Part shown: piece by piece, positions 1 through 8,273 of the stretch
Layout: each line of letters starts with the position of its first letter
Numbering within the stretch: position 1 is the first letter of the stretch
DNA from: Ruminococcus sp.
GTDB lineage: Bacteria > Bacillota > Clostridia > Oscillospirales > Ruminococcaceae
Direction of reading: 5' to 3'
NCBI GenBank assembly: GCA_021200415.1
Contig: JAJQGO010000035.1
Span: 1 to 36,787, forward strand
DNA: 36,787 nucleotides
The notes under the pieces: model-generated
Told to the model about the DNA's origin: nothing
What the model saw: the letters and a program-made list of their open reading frames with translations, nothing else
Databases searched by the model: none
Made by a program: the position numbers and the translations under genes

Positions 1-75
1 CCTCCATATATAATTAAAATATCATATATTTTCCGTTGATTTGCAGCCTGAAAGTAAACCATGAGTTGCAAAAAT

Positions 76-939
76 TCAATCACGCCATTTTTTTCTGTAG
101 GCAAAACAAGTCATGTTCTCGGATTTTTTAAACTGCCTCGCAAAGTAGCTCTGGTCGTTGAATCCGCAAAGGTGCGCAATTTCCTCAATTGACATATCCG
201 AGAATCTGAGAAGATGCTTTGCATAATTTATTTTCAGCATGATAATATGCTGAAAAATTGTCTTTCCGTAAATTTTTTTGTATTCACGTGTCAGATAATA
301 TTTGCTTATGTAAAATTCTGATGAGATTTTCTCCAGCGACAGGTCCTTGCTGAAATTTTCCTCAATATAAGCATGAACAGCCGCAAGCTTCTGATTGAGC
401 GCCGTTGTACACTCGCCTGAATGCTCCGAGGACGTAAGTGCAAGCGTCAGCAAATCCACAATCATTTTCGAGGTCAGCACCTCCGCATCGGGACGCTGCA
501 GCTCGTTGGTGCTTATAATGTCGTTGAGTGTGGCAGCCACACGTTCAAATGAGGTGGGGCAGAAAACATTTTTCGACTGGGAAATAAAATACTCATAGTA
601 TTTTTCGGACGTGCTGCCGTTGAAGTGAATCCACACAACCTCCCACGGGTCGTCGGCGGAGCTTCTGTAATTGTGGGACACACGGCAATCTATAAAGAAG
701 CAGTCCCCCTGCCCAAGGGAAAAGGTTTCGTTGTCGAAAATCAGCTCGCCCCTGCCGGAAACAACAGCAACGAAGAGAAACGAATCGAGATTGCGCCGCT
801 GAGTTGAAGCCGCATCGTCAGGCTTGAGGCAGCCCGTTTCCTGCATATAGAAAAACGTCGATTTTGCAGTAGGACTTGGAGTTCCGATAATGCGTTTTGA
901 GAGCTTATTTTTGAAATTATTTGATTCATGTTGCTCCAT
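76..939 (-). CDS. AraC-family transcriptional regulator
   Basis: A 287-residue protein with an N-terminal cupin-like sensing region (about residues 40-130, with the FDNE..SLGQGDCFFI and VWIHFNG segments) and a C-terminal double helix-turn-helix (about 190-285) carrying the family signature IAHLCGFNDQSYFARQFKK. AraC proteins of this layout usually bind a sugar and switch on a nearby carbohydrate gene set; the ligand cannot be read here. The start at 939 was chosen because a GGGGGGA ribosome binding site lies about 8 bases upstream; an in-frame ATG ten codons earlier has no such site. The gene ends 75 bases from the window edge, so its probable target operon may lie outside. A good promoter and three GCCGACA repeats sit just upstream. 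Confidence 0.9.
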   Translation of the reverse strand: MEQHESNNFKNKLSKRIIGTPSPTAKSTFFYMQETGCLKPDDAASTQRRNLDSFLFVAVVSGRGELIFDNETFSLGQGDCFFIDCRVSHNYRSSADDPWEVVWIHFNGSTSEKYYEYFISQSKNVFCPTSFERVAATLNDIISTNELQRPDAEVLTSKMIVDLLTLALTSSEHSGECTTALNQKLAAVHAYIEENFSKDLSLEKISSEFYISKYYLTREYKKIYGKTIFQHIIMLKINYAKHLLRFSDMSIEEIAHLCGFNDQSYFARQFKKSENMTCFAYRKKWRD

Positions 940-961
940 TTTTGAGTTCCCCCCGAATCCT

Positions 962-1047
962 GCCGACAACGTAAAAAAGCTCCTGCCGACAGGTAAATAA
1001 TGTAATAAAATTATATCACACTATTCGTTTTTTGTCCAGCGCCGACA
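962..1047. repeat. Three GCCGACA direct repeats around the AraC promoter
   Basis: GCCGACA occurs at 962-968, 985-991 and 1041-1047. The first two lie in an 11-base repeat (TCCTGCCGACA, 958-968 and 981-991), 23 bases apart and in the AraC gene's leader; the third lies just outside the -35 box. Same-orientation half-sites about two helical turns apart are typical of AraC-family binding, so an autoregulatory site is the simplest reading. This is inference. Confidence 0.45.
1010..1038 (-). promoter_or_regulatory. SigA-type promoter of the AraC gene
   Basis: On the minus strand TGGACA (1033-1038), a 17-base spacer and TATAAT (1010-1015). It points at the AraC gene, giving a leader of about 65 bases that contains two of the GCCGACA repeats. 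Confidence 0.75.
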
Positions 1048-1073
1048 GGAAATTTAGGAAAATATTGCTTTAG

Positions 1074-1328
1074 TCATGTCAGAAATGGCACGGCGATTCC
1101 TGCCGCAGCCGCAGCTGCCAGAAGAAATGGGAAAATTTTTTTGAATTTATGTGGTTTGCTGCTGAAATCCTCAATGCCGAGATTATCAATATATTTTCTT
1201 ATTTCAGCCTCGGAAACAGCAGTCGGCAGCTCACGAACATTTGGTTTAAGATAAAAAATCGCCTTTTCAAAGTAGATGCTGTCCGGATTGTTGATTTCAA
1301 TAATTCTTTTATTTACTCCCTTTATCAT
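1074..1328 (-). CDS. Small conserved hypothetical protein with C-terminal membrane segment
   Basis: 84 residues. The N-terminal half (IIEINNPDSIYFEKAIFYLK) is soluble and the last 18 residues form one hydrophobic, alanine-rich helix after a basic stretch (KPHKFKK), so it is probably tail-anchored in the cytoplasmic membrane with its body in the cytoplasm. I recognise the general look of a small protein common in Clostridia but know no function for it. A GGAGGG ribosome binding site lies very close to the ATG at 1328. It is read toward the AraC gene but is separated from it by that gene's promoter, so it is probably its own unit. Confidence 0.7.
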   Translation of the reverse strand: MIKGVNKRIIEINNPDSIYFEKAIFYLKPNVRELPTAVSEAEIRKYIDNLGIEDFSSKPHKFKKIFPFLLAAAAAAGIAVPFLT

Positions 1329-1433
1329 ATGCCCTCCGTGATTTTACAAGAAATTTTCTGTTGATTACAAGTAAAATATGGGCATTTTTTCACCGAAATA
1401 TACAAGCAGTAGAAATTTTCCTGAAAAAATGAT

Positions 1434-1505
1434 TGTTGAAAACTCTGTGGAAACGGTGGAAATACGTTGACCTGACTGTTGAAAACTCTGTGGAAACAGT
1501 GGAAA
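1434..1505. repeat. Two 29-base direct repeats in a 310-base gene-free stretch
   Basis: Copies at 1434-1462 and 1477-1505 differ at one base and begin TGTTGAAAACTCTGTGGAAA. A decayed third piece (TGTTGAGTGGAAAT) lies near 1532-1545. Read on the other strand each copy holds GTTTCCACA followed by GTTTTCAACA, which resembles the DnaA-box plus neighbouring sequence seen in firmicute origins, but it matches the TTATCCACA consensus at only 7 of 9 bases and no dnaA or dnaN is nearby. The rest of 1329-1638 is A/T-rich with nothing else recognisable. Confidence 0.6.
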
Positions 1506-1638
1506 AATCAACGAAATGACCGCAAAAAAACTGTTGAGTGGAAATGTTAAAAGCTGTCGCCTGAAATTTATTACTGACGGTAAATTGAAAAAACGCGTGT
1601 AAAATTTCGATGAAATTTCGGGGGAAAGTTTGGTTATT

Positions 1639-2448
1639 TCAACTATTGCATCGAATATAGTGGAATAGATATTGCTGCGCTATACCTCCCTTTTCCCGCG
1701 CAAATTCGGGGAATCCGTCAGGGTAGTATTGCTCGAGGACACGCTTTATCCACACGTCCACGGGGAACGCCTCAGTTCGATGCATACCGTAGAGCAGCAC
1801 GCATTCCGCAACCTTCGGACCGACGCCCTTTATTGTTCTCAGCTCACGGCGTGCCTCGTCAATCGGCATGGCGGCGATTTCCCTGAGATTTACAGCTCCC
1901 GAGGCCGTCTTGCGGGAAGCGTCAGCTATGTATTTTGCCCGAAAACCGCTTCTCAGGTAGGAAAGGGAATCGGCTGTTTCCTCGGCAAGCTGAAAACAGG
2001 TCGGGAACATTCCGCCGTAATTGCCGCAAAGACGCTCGATTATGCCCTTGATACGGGGAATATTATTGTTCTGGGAGATGATAAACGAAACAAGACATTC
2101 CCAGCTGTCCTGACGCAGCAGACGTATGCCCCCTGCGAAGCCGCAAGCCCTCGCAAGTGTTGCATCTTCGGAGAACAGGCGTTTCAGCTCGCCGTAATCC
2201 GTGCCAAAATCAAAATAATCAAACCATTTTCCGAGAAAATCGGCTTCAGAGGTGTTGTGGAAAATAAAGCTCCCCGAACCCGCCTGCGAAACAGTCAGAT
2301 GTTCGTTGACAAAGCTGCCCTCATAGGTGCAGTCGTAATCGGATGGTATTTTTTTCCAGCGGAACGCCTGTCCGCAGTCCAGAGTCTCATCGAGATCAAA
2401 ATCCTCCTCATGCACAAATATATCGTTCCCTTTGACAGTATAATCCAT
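1639..2448 (-). CDS. ogg: 8-oxoguanine DNA glycosylase/AP lyase (OGG1 type)
   Basis: A base-excision repair enzyme that removes 8-oxoguanine from DNA and nicks the abasic site. The 269 residues show the OGG1 layout: an N-terminal domain with the DETLDCGQAFRW segment, the helical core with SFIISQNNNIPRI (about 121-133), and the helix-hairpin-helix GPD region TIKGVGPKVAECVLLYG followed by AFPVDVW. Lys212 in GVGPKVA is the expected Schiff-base lysine and Asp231 in FPVDVW the catalytic aspartate. The length fits OGG1-type rather than the shorter archaeal AGOG or the MutM family. It is divergent from the TPM lipoprotein gene. A long open frame on the opposite strand is a shadow. Confidence 0.93.
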   Translation of the reverse strand: MDYTVKGNDIFVHEEDFDLDETLDCGQAFRWKKIPSDYDCTYEGSFVNEHLTVSQAGSGSFIFHNTSEADFLGKWFDYFDFGTDYGELKRLFSEDATLARACGFAGGIRLLRQDSWECLVSFIISQNNNIPRIKGIIERLCGNYGGMFPTCFQLAEETADSLSYLRSGFRAKYIADASRKTASGAVNLREIAAMPIDEARRELRTIKGVGPKVAECVLLYGMHRTEAFPVDVWIKRVLEQYYPDGFPEFAREKGGIAQQYLFHYIRCNS

Positions 2449-2494
2449 AAAAAACAGCTCCTAAAATAAATTTGGCGAAAATGCGGTTTTGCAC

Positions 2495-2523
2495 TTGATT
2501 TTTCTATTAAATTATACTAAAAT
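2495..2523 (+). promoter_or_regulatory. SigA-type promoter of the TPM-SDR-GH2 operon
   Basis: TTGATT (2495-2500), 17-base spacer, TAAAAT (2518-2523), about 35 bases before the lipoprotein start. Confidence 0.65.
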
Positions 2524-2557
2524 ATAAAGGACAATACAAGTGTAAGGATTGATTTTT

Positions 2558-3514
2558 TTGAATAAATTTTCAGTAACCATTATTACGTTCCTTCTGACAG
2601 CTGCAATGCTCTGCGGCTGCTCCGATGACGAGGAAAAGGCGGATTCCTCAACCGCCGAACAGTCTGCGTCCGAAATAGCTTCGGAGGAGGCGGAATCCTC
2701 CGAAGAATCTGATATCGAGCATAATGCCTCCGAGGAGGAGGAAACAACTGCCGAAGAGCCTGAAAATCATGAGCTTGAACGCGATATTGAGCCTGCCGAG
2801 GGAACATATGTATACGACTATGCGGGGATTCTCTCAGAGGAGGATTTTGCCGAATGCAATGATTACGCGGAGTGGCTTTATGAAAACTACCTGATAAATG
2901 CCGCTGTTGTTATTACAGACGATGTGGAGGAGCTGACTCCGGAGCAATACGCCGAGGACGCCTATGTTGAGCTGTACAGCGGCAGGGGCAGCGGTCTGCT
3001 TCTGCTGATAAATAACGACACAAATGAGGATTATCTGTACAAAACAGGCTCGTGTCTTGCGTCAATTTCCGAGGACGATGAGGCAATTGAGTTCTATTGG
3101 GCAACTCAGGAGATAATCAGCGGCGACTATAAAAGCGCTGTGCTGCGTCTTCTTGAGCTTGGCGAAAGCTGCCCTCAGCACGTTTTCGATAACGGCGGAA
3201 TTTTCACCAGCGACCAGATAGCTTCACTCGAAAGCCTGTGTACGGGCGGAGATACGGATATATCCGTTCTCGCTACGAGCAACTCCACCGAAAGCACCAA
3301 TGAGGAAATCTGCCGCACCTATTATGACCGCCATTACAGCGATGGGGAGGGCATTATGATAATGCTTGATACGGAGTCGAAAACGCTTACTGTTGTTTCC
3401 GACGGAACACTTCCCGATACGCTGGATACGGCTCTTGAGGAGGCTGACGCTCTTGCAGAAGCCGATGACTACGAGGGCGCGCTTAATGAGATTATTACGC
3501 TTCTGAAAGGTTAA
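2558..3514 (+). CDS. Lipoprotein with two TPM domains
   Basis: 318 residues from a TTG at 2558, chosen because the TAAGGA ribosome binding site (2543-2548) is 9 bases away; an upstream TTG at 2549 would sit on top of it. A short hydrophobic signal ends in the lipobox LCGC, so the protein is likely lipidated and exported. A long acidic Glu/Ser linker (about 22-80) follows, then a TPM domain (formerly DUF477) with VYDYAGILSEEDF and the conserved YSGRGSGLLLLIN block. The second half repeats the pattern in weaker form (GGIFTSDQIASLESL, then YSDGEGIMIMLD), so this looks like a tandem TPM protein. TPM domains occur in extracytoplasmic phosphatase-like or membrane-repair proteins; the activity here is unknown. 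The next gene starts 7 bases after the stop. Confidence 0.8.
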   Translation: MNKFSVTIITFLLTAAMLCGCSDDEEKADSSTAEQSASEIASEEAESSEESDIEHNASEEEETTAEEPENHELERDIEPAEGTYVYDYAGILSEEDFAECNDYAEWLYENYLINAAVVITDDVEELTPEQYAEDAYVELYSGRGSGLLLLINNDTNEDYLYKTGSCLASISEDDEAIEFYWATQEIISGDYKSAVLRLLELGESCPQHVFDNGGIFTSDQIASLESLCTGGDTDISVLATSNSTESTNEEICRTYYDRHYSDGEGIMIMLDTESKTLTVVSDGTLPDTLDTALEEADALAEADDYEGALNEIITLLKG

Positions 3515-3521
3515 AATTGAT

Positions 3522-4271
3522 TTGACAGGTAGGCTTGCCGTTATAACAAGAGCAACAGGACAGCTCGGACGCGTTATGACGGATGTTCTCAGCGACTGCG
3601 GAGCGGATATTGCCGTTCACTATAATTCAAACTGTGCAAAGGCGGAAGAACTTGTCCGCTCCGTCAGGGCAAAGGGCTTGAGAGCTGCCGCTTTTCAGGC
3701 GGATATAACGAATTATGAGTCCGTCAGCGAAATGCAGCGGCAGATTGAGAATACACTTGGAAATCCGCAGATTGTCGTGTGCAACGCCGTTATACAGTAC
3801 GAGTGGAAGCCTGTTCTGGAACAGGATATTTCCGATTACTACAGCCAGTTCGAGTCCTGCGTAATGCAGAATGTCTACATGGCAAAGGCATTTGTACCTG
3901 CCATGAAGAAAAAAAATTACGGCAGATTCATTGCGGTAAATACGGAATGCTCAGCTCTTGCGGAGGCAGGGTGCAGCGCCTATACTTCGGCAAAAAGAGG
4001 TCTTGACGGATTTGTACGCTGCTTTGCGAAGGAGGTCGGCGGACATAATATAACCGTGAATCAGGTTGCGCCCGGCTGGACGATAAGCTATGTTGACAGG
4101 GAAAACAATACCGAAAAGCAGGATGCATACGACAGAACAGTTCCTTTGGGCAGAAGGGGAACGGATCTTGAAATTGCGCAGATGACGGCGTTTCTTGTGT
4201 CCGATTTGGCAAGCTTTACTACAGGAGCGTATATCCCTGTTTCAGGCGGCAGGGTAATGCCGGCAATTTAA
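3522..4271 (+). CDS. Short-chain dehydrogenase/reductase
   Basis: A cytosolic NAD(P)-dependent oxidoreductase of 249 residues with a Rossmann fold. Tyr154 and Lys158 form the YxxxK pair (AYTSAKRG), and VNQVAPGWT and PVSGG near the C-terminus are typical of the family. Two points are odd: the cofactor glycine motif is TRATGQLG instead of TGxxxGxG (Arg10 replaces a glycine), and the usual catalytic serine 13 residues before the tyrosine is Thr141. The start is a TTG only 7 bases after the upstream stop with a weak AAAGG 11 bases away, suggesting translational coupling. The GH2 gene follows 24 bases later, so a role on a sugar or sugar-derived substrate is plausible but unproven. Confidence 0.8.
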   Translation: MTGRLAVITRATGQLGRVMTDVLSDCGADIAVHYNSNCAKAEELVRSVRAKGLRAAAFQADITNYESVSEMQRQIENTLGNPQIVVCNAVIQYEWKPVLEQDISDYYSQFESCVMQNVYMAKAFVPAMKKKNYGRFIAVNTECSALAEAGCSAYTSAKRGLDGFVRCFAKEVGGHNITVNQVAPGWTISYVDRENNTEKQDAYDRTVPLGRRGTDLEIAQMTAFLVSDLASFTTGAYIPVSGGRVMPAI

Positions 4272-4295
4272 AATATAATCATATCAGGAGTTTTT

Positions 4296-7109
4296 ATGCT
4301 AAATAAGATTGATTTATCAGGAGAATGGGGATTCCGTGAGGATGAGGCAATGCACGGAATTCAGGAAAAATATTACGAAAAAGGCGGAAATGATACAATA
4401 AATCTGCCGTCAACAACGTCAATTTCCAAAAAGGGCAAGCCCAATCCCAAGGCGGAAACGGGATTCCTCACCGATTCCTATGCCTATGAGGGATATGCGT
4501 GGTTCTACAGGACGGTGAATCTGTGTGGAGCTGCCGAGGGCAAAAGCGTGGAGCTTTTTCTGGAACGCACAAGGCTTACATCGGTATGGATTAACGGTGT
4601 CCACGCAGGCAGCCGCACCAGCCTCTGCACTCCGCACATTTACGATATAACGGAGCTTATAAGGGACGGCGAGAATCGTATTGCCGTAATGGTCAGCAAT
4701 ACGGGCTATCCCACAAAGGGAGGGCATATGACATCTCCCGACACGCAGTCCAACTGGAACGGCATTACAGGTGAAATTTCACTGCGCATAAGCGGAAAGC
4801 AGCGCATTTCCAATATTCAGGCTTACCCCGATGCCGAAAGCAGATCGGTTACACTGAAGCTTGAGCTTGTGGGAGCTGATTCCGCCCGAATATCCGTCTG
4901 GGGAGCTTCATCTGACGGACGCACGGTTGACCGACAGGGATTCGATGTAAACGGCGCGGAGGGGGAAATCACAATTGCTCTCGGAGAGGATGCACCGCTT
5001 TGGAGCGAGCATAATCCTGTTGTATATACCCTTTCTGCCGCAATTGACGGTTCGGCTGATATATGTCAGGTGTCCTTTGGTCTGCGCTCATTTAAGGCTG
5101 ACGGAATGCACTTCACTGTAAACGGCACGGAAACGCAGCTCCGCGGAAAGCATGACGGCATGATTTTCCCTCTCACGGGAGCTGCGCCGACAGCAGTTGA
5201 AGAGTGGATGAAAATCCTAAGCATTTCAAAAAGCTGGGGTATAAATCACTATCGCTTTCACACCTGCTGTCCCCCCGACGGAGCTTTCACGGCAGCTGAC
5301 CTTCTTGGAATCTATATGCAGCCTGAGCTGCCGTTCTGGGGAACTATTACTGCCGAAAATGACGAGAATCACAATGAGGAGGAGCAGCAGTATCTCATTG
5401 AGGAGGGCAGAAGGATTCTCCGTACATTCGGCAATCACCCCTCATTTGTGATGATGTCAATGGGCAACGAGCTGTGGGGCAGCAGAGAAAGGCTCGGGGA
5501 GATTCTCCGTGAATACCGGAATCTCGATAATCGTCATCTCTATACGCAGGGGAGCAATAATTTCCAGTTCATGCCGAACATTCTGAATGAGGACGATTTT
5601 TTCTCAGGCGTGCGCCTTAGTCGGGAACGTCTTATCCGAGGCTCATACGCAATGTGTGACGCTCCCCTGGGATTTGTTCAGACTGAAGAGCCGAATACTG
5701 TTCATTCCTATGATAATCTGATTTTTCCGCAGGCGGACGAATCACAATCGGGCGGCGGCGTTCGGGAAATTGAAATACAGTACGGTACAGGCGTAAAAAA
5801 GGTCAGGGCGGATTCGTCAGACGGAGCTTTTATCCCCACAAAGCCTATTGTAACTCACGAGGTCGGACAGTATGCCGTTTATCCTGATTTTAGGGAAATC
5901 GGCAAGTATACGGGAGTTCTCAAGGCACGAAATTTTGAAGTATTCCGTGAACGCCTTGCCGAAAAGGGAATGCTTCATCTGGCAGATAAATTTTTCCGAG
6001 CTTCGGGAAAGCTTTCGGCGGCGTGCTATAAGCTTGAAATTGAAGCTGCCATGCGTTCGGGCAGTATAGCAGGATTTCAGCTTCTTGACCTACAGGATTT
6101 CAGCGGACAGGGAACGGCTCTTGTGGGAATGCTTGATGCTTTCATGGACAGCAAAAATCTCATTGAGCGTCACGTCTGGGACGGATTTTGCTCCGATGCC
6201 GTTATTCTTGCGGAAATTGAAAGCTTTGTCGCTCAATGCGGAGAAAGCTTCAATGCTCCTGTTCTGTTCCGATATTCGGGAAAAGCTCCCCTCGTGGGCA
6301 AAAAAATCAGCTGGAGTGCGTCAGTCGGCAGCAGAATTGCGGCTCAGGGTGAAATTGCAGTTCCCGATGGATTTTACGGACTTGGACACGTCGGGGAGGC
6401 TGCGTTTGAGCTGCCCCAAAGCACGGAGGCTTACAAGCTTCATCTTTCCTTTGAGGCAAAGGCGGTTCGTGAGGAAAATGACTATCTCCCGACCGACACC
6501 TGCAACTCCTACGATTTGTGGGTATATCCGAAGGCTGCCGAAAAATTTGAGCTGTCAGGCAAATCCGTGAAAAACGGCGACACAGTTTATATTACCGAGG
6601 CTTCTGACGAGGCAAGGGAGCTTCTTGCAAGGGGAGAAAAGGTGCTGTATCTGCCGAATGAGCTGCATGAAAGCATTGAGGGATTTTACTGCACCGATTT
6701 CTGGTGCTATCCCATGTTCCGCTCGATTTCCGAGAGCATGAACAAGGCTGTTCCTGTCGGAACAATGGGACTTCTCATTAACAATGAGCATCCCGCGCTC
6801 AAGGGTTTCCCATGTGAGGAATATTCAACTCCCCAGTGGTATCATATTGTATCTCACGCACAGTGCGCAGTTCTTGACGATACTCCGGAGGAGTTCGTCC
6901 CCATAGTTCAGATGATTGATAATTTTGAGCGCAACCATAAGCTTGGAATACTCTATGAGGGAAAATGCGGCAGGGGCAGAGTTCTTGTCTGCACAAGCCG
7001 CCTGTGGGAAATTTCCGAAAGACCGGAGGTTCAGGCATTTGCGGCAGGTCTGCTTGATTATGCGCATTCGGAGGAATTTAATCCGAAATATGAGCTTACT
7101 TTGAAATAA
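4296..7109 (+). CDS. Glycoside hydrolase family 2 protein
   Basis: 937 residues without a signal peptide, so probably cytoplasmic. The order is a jelly-roll sugar-binding domain (about 8-160; GYAWFYRTV, LTSVWINGVHAG), an immunoglobulin-like domain (about 165-265), a TIM barrel (about 266-600) and a long C-terminal region of about 330 residues. The likely acid/base is Glu392 in MSMGNELWG and the likely nucleophile Glu522 in VTHEVGQY, the positions expected for retaining GH2 enzymes (beta-galactosidase, mannosidase or glucuronidase type). The substrate cannot be assigned; the sequence around the active site is not that of LacZ. An AGGAG site precedes the ATG. It probably acts on oligosaccharides imported after extracellular digestion. 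No clear terminator follows; 7110-7332 holds nothing recognisable. Confidence 0.9.
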   Translation: MLNKIDLSGEWGFREDEAMHGIQEKYYEKGGNDTINLPSTTSISKKGKPNPKAETGFLTDSYAYEGYAWFYRTVNLCGAAEGKSVELFLERTRLTSVWINGVHAGSRTSLCTPHIYDITELIRDGENRIAVMVSNTGYPTKGGHMTSPDTQSNWNGITGEISLRISGKQRISNIQAYPDAESRSVTLKLELVGADSARISVWGASSDGRTVDRQGFDVNGAEGEITIALGEDAPLWSEHNPVVYTLSAAIDGSADICQVSFGLRSFKADGMHFTVNGTETQLRGKHDGMIFPLTGAAPTAVEEWMKILSISKSWGINHYRFHTCCPPDGAFTAADLLGIYMQPELPFWGTITAENDENHNEEEQQYLIEEGRRILRTFGNHPSFVMMSMGNELWGSRERLGEILREYRNLDNRHLYTQGSNNFQFMPNILNEDDFFSGVRLSRERLIRGSYAMCDAPLGFVQTEEPNTVHSYDNLIFPQADESQSGGGVREIEIQYGTGVKKVRADSSDGAFIPTKPIVTHEVGQYAVYPDFREIGKYTGVLKARNFEVFRERLAEKGMLHLADKFFRASGKLSAACYKLEIEAAMRSGSIAGFQLLDLQDFSGQGTALVGMLDAFMDSKNLIERHVWDGFCSDAVILAEIESFVAQCGESFNAPVLFRYSGKAPLVGKKISWSASVGSRIAAQGEIAVPDGFYGLGHVGEAAFELPQSTEAYKLHLSFEAKAVREENDYLPTDTCNSYDLWVYPKAAEKFELSGKSVKNGDTVYITEASDEARELLARGEKVLYLPNELHESIEGFYCTDFWCYPMFRSISESMNKAVPVGTMGLLINNEHPALKGFPCEEYSTPQWYHIVSHAQCAVLDDTPEEFVPIVQMIDNFERNHKLGILYEGKCGRGRVLVCTSRLWEISERPEVQAFAAGLLDYAHSEEFNPKYELTLK

Positions 7110-7332
7110 GTCGTACGGGATAAGATTTCATGCGGAAATTTTCAGCAGATTTTCATGAATCTAACACAATAAATTTTAACAAAATATTTTCCGATGGAAA
7201 ATCCGAATTTTCACCTGAAAAGCTGTCTTATTGCATTGATACAGTTGATATTTTTGGGCAAAATTACCGAAATTAAGTTAGCTGCCGAAAATGTTCGCCA
7301 AGATATTACAAAAATATGTATTTTCCCATAAT

Positions 7333-7359
7333 TGACATTTTACTTTTTTATGCTATAAT
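7333..7359 (+). promoter_or_regulatory. Promoter of relQ (extended -10)
   Basis: TTGACA (7333-7338), a short 15-base spacer and TATAAT (7354-7359) preceded by TG one base upstream, i.e. an extended -10, which can compensate for the non-ideal spacing. Confidence 0.7.
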
Positions 7360-7395
7360 TATAGGTAAACATTTCAAGGAAAGGGAGGATGCTTA

Positions 7396-8097
7396 ATGGA
7401 CGAAAAGGAATTTTATATCGAAACTATAAAAAATTTGCCGGCTGTCAGCGATAATGGCAAGCAGAATGAATCGGTTTACGAGCAGATGACGCAGGTTTTC
7501 TATGAATTCATGCAGCTTCAGCATCTTTATGATTCCGCAATAGAGGTTGTGAAAACATATCTCAATATACTTGACGGTGAGTTCAGCGTTAAATTTCAGC
7601 GCAATCCAATACATAATATCGAGAGCAGACTGAAAAGTCCCCAGTCAATTATCGGGAAGCTTCAGAAAAAGGGACTCCCTCTTACGGCGGATGCCGCAAG
7701 GAAAAATCTGCTTGACATGGCGGGCATACGTGTGACGTGCTGCTACATCAGCGATATTTACGCAATTGCCGATTTGCTGAGCAGGCGTGATGATTTTGTC
7801 GTTATCAAGAAAAAGGACTACATAAAAAATCCGAAGCCAAGCGGCTACAGGAGCTTTCATATGGTGGTCAATGTTCCGGTTTATCTCTCGACGCAAAAGA
7901 GGTATGCGCCTGTGGAAATTCAGATAAGGACGATTGCTATGGATTTCTGGGCAAGCCTTGAGCATCAGCTCAAATATAAATCCTCTGAAAAGGTTCCCGA
8001 GGAGCTTTCGGAGCAGCTTCGGGACTGTGCCGATAAAATTTCCGAAACGGATTATCAGATGCAGCGTATATTCAACGAGTTAAATGAGATAGATTAG
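7396..8097 (+). CDS. relQ: Small alarmone (p)ppGpp synthetase, RelQ type
   Basis: Makes the stringent-response alarmones ppGpp/pppGpp by pyrophosphate transfer from ATP to GDP/GTP. The 233-residue protein is a stand-alone RelA/SpoT synthetase domain with no HD hydrolase, TGS or ACT domains, which fits the RelQ/YjbM class. Visible motifs are IESRLKSPQSI, the DMAGIRVTCCY segment, KDYIKNPKPSGYRSFHMVV and the VEIQIRT..MDFWASLEHQ block with the catalytic glutamate in EIQIRT. A GGGAGG ribosome binding site lies 7 bases before the ATG. It is monocistronic between its own promoter and a downstream hairpin. Confidence 0.93.
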   Translation: MDEKEFYIETIKNLPAVSDNGKQNESVYEQMTQVFYEFMQLQHLYDSAIEVVKTYLNILDGEFSVKFQRNPIHNIESRLKSPQSIIGKLQKKGLPLTADAARKNLLDMAGIRVTCCYISDIYAIADLLSRRDDFVVIKKKDYIKNPKPSGYRSFHMVVNVPVYLSTQKRYAPVEIQIRTIAMDFWASLEHQLKYKSSEKVPEELSEQLRDCADKISETDYQMQRIFNELNEID

Positions 8098-8115
8098 TTT
8101 ATAAAATATTTATTC

Positions 8116-8148
8116 AGGCTCTTCAATCAGATTGGAGAGCCTTTATTC
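8116..8148 (+). terminator. Terminator-like hairpin after relQ
   Basis: AGGCTCT (8116-8122) pairs with AGAGCCT (8136-8142), with further pairing toward the loop, followed by a modest T-rich run. Confidence 0.6.
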
Positions 8149-8192
8149 TGCCGTATTTCATATAGTTCGACACAAAGAAATTTTTTTCATCG

Positions 8193-8221
8193 TTCACTTT
8201 TTTTTACCTTTATGATACAAT
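8193..8221 (+). promoter_or_regulatory. Promoter of the 100-residue hypothetical gene
   Basis: TTCACT (8193-8198), 17-base spacer, TACAAT (8216-8221) with TG one base upstream (extended -10). Confidence 0.5.
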
Positions 8222-8273
8222 TGAAATTGAACAAAAGTGCGAATGCAGAAGCATTTGCGAAAGGAGAGATAAA

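Noticed and set aside
1434..1505. Direct repeats as a CRISPR remnant
   Set aside because: Only two near-identical copies 14 bases apart, no cas genes, and the sequence resembles DnaA-type boxes.
1672..2469. 265-codon plus-strand frame opposite ogg
   Set aside because: No ribosome binding site or family likeness; fully antisense to a clear OGG1 gene with catalytic residues in place.
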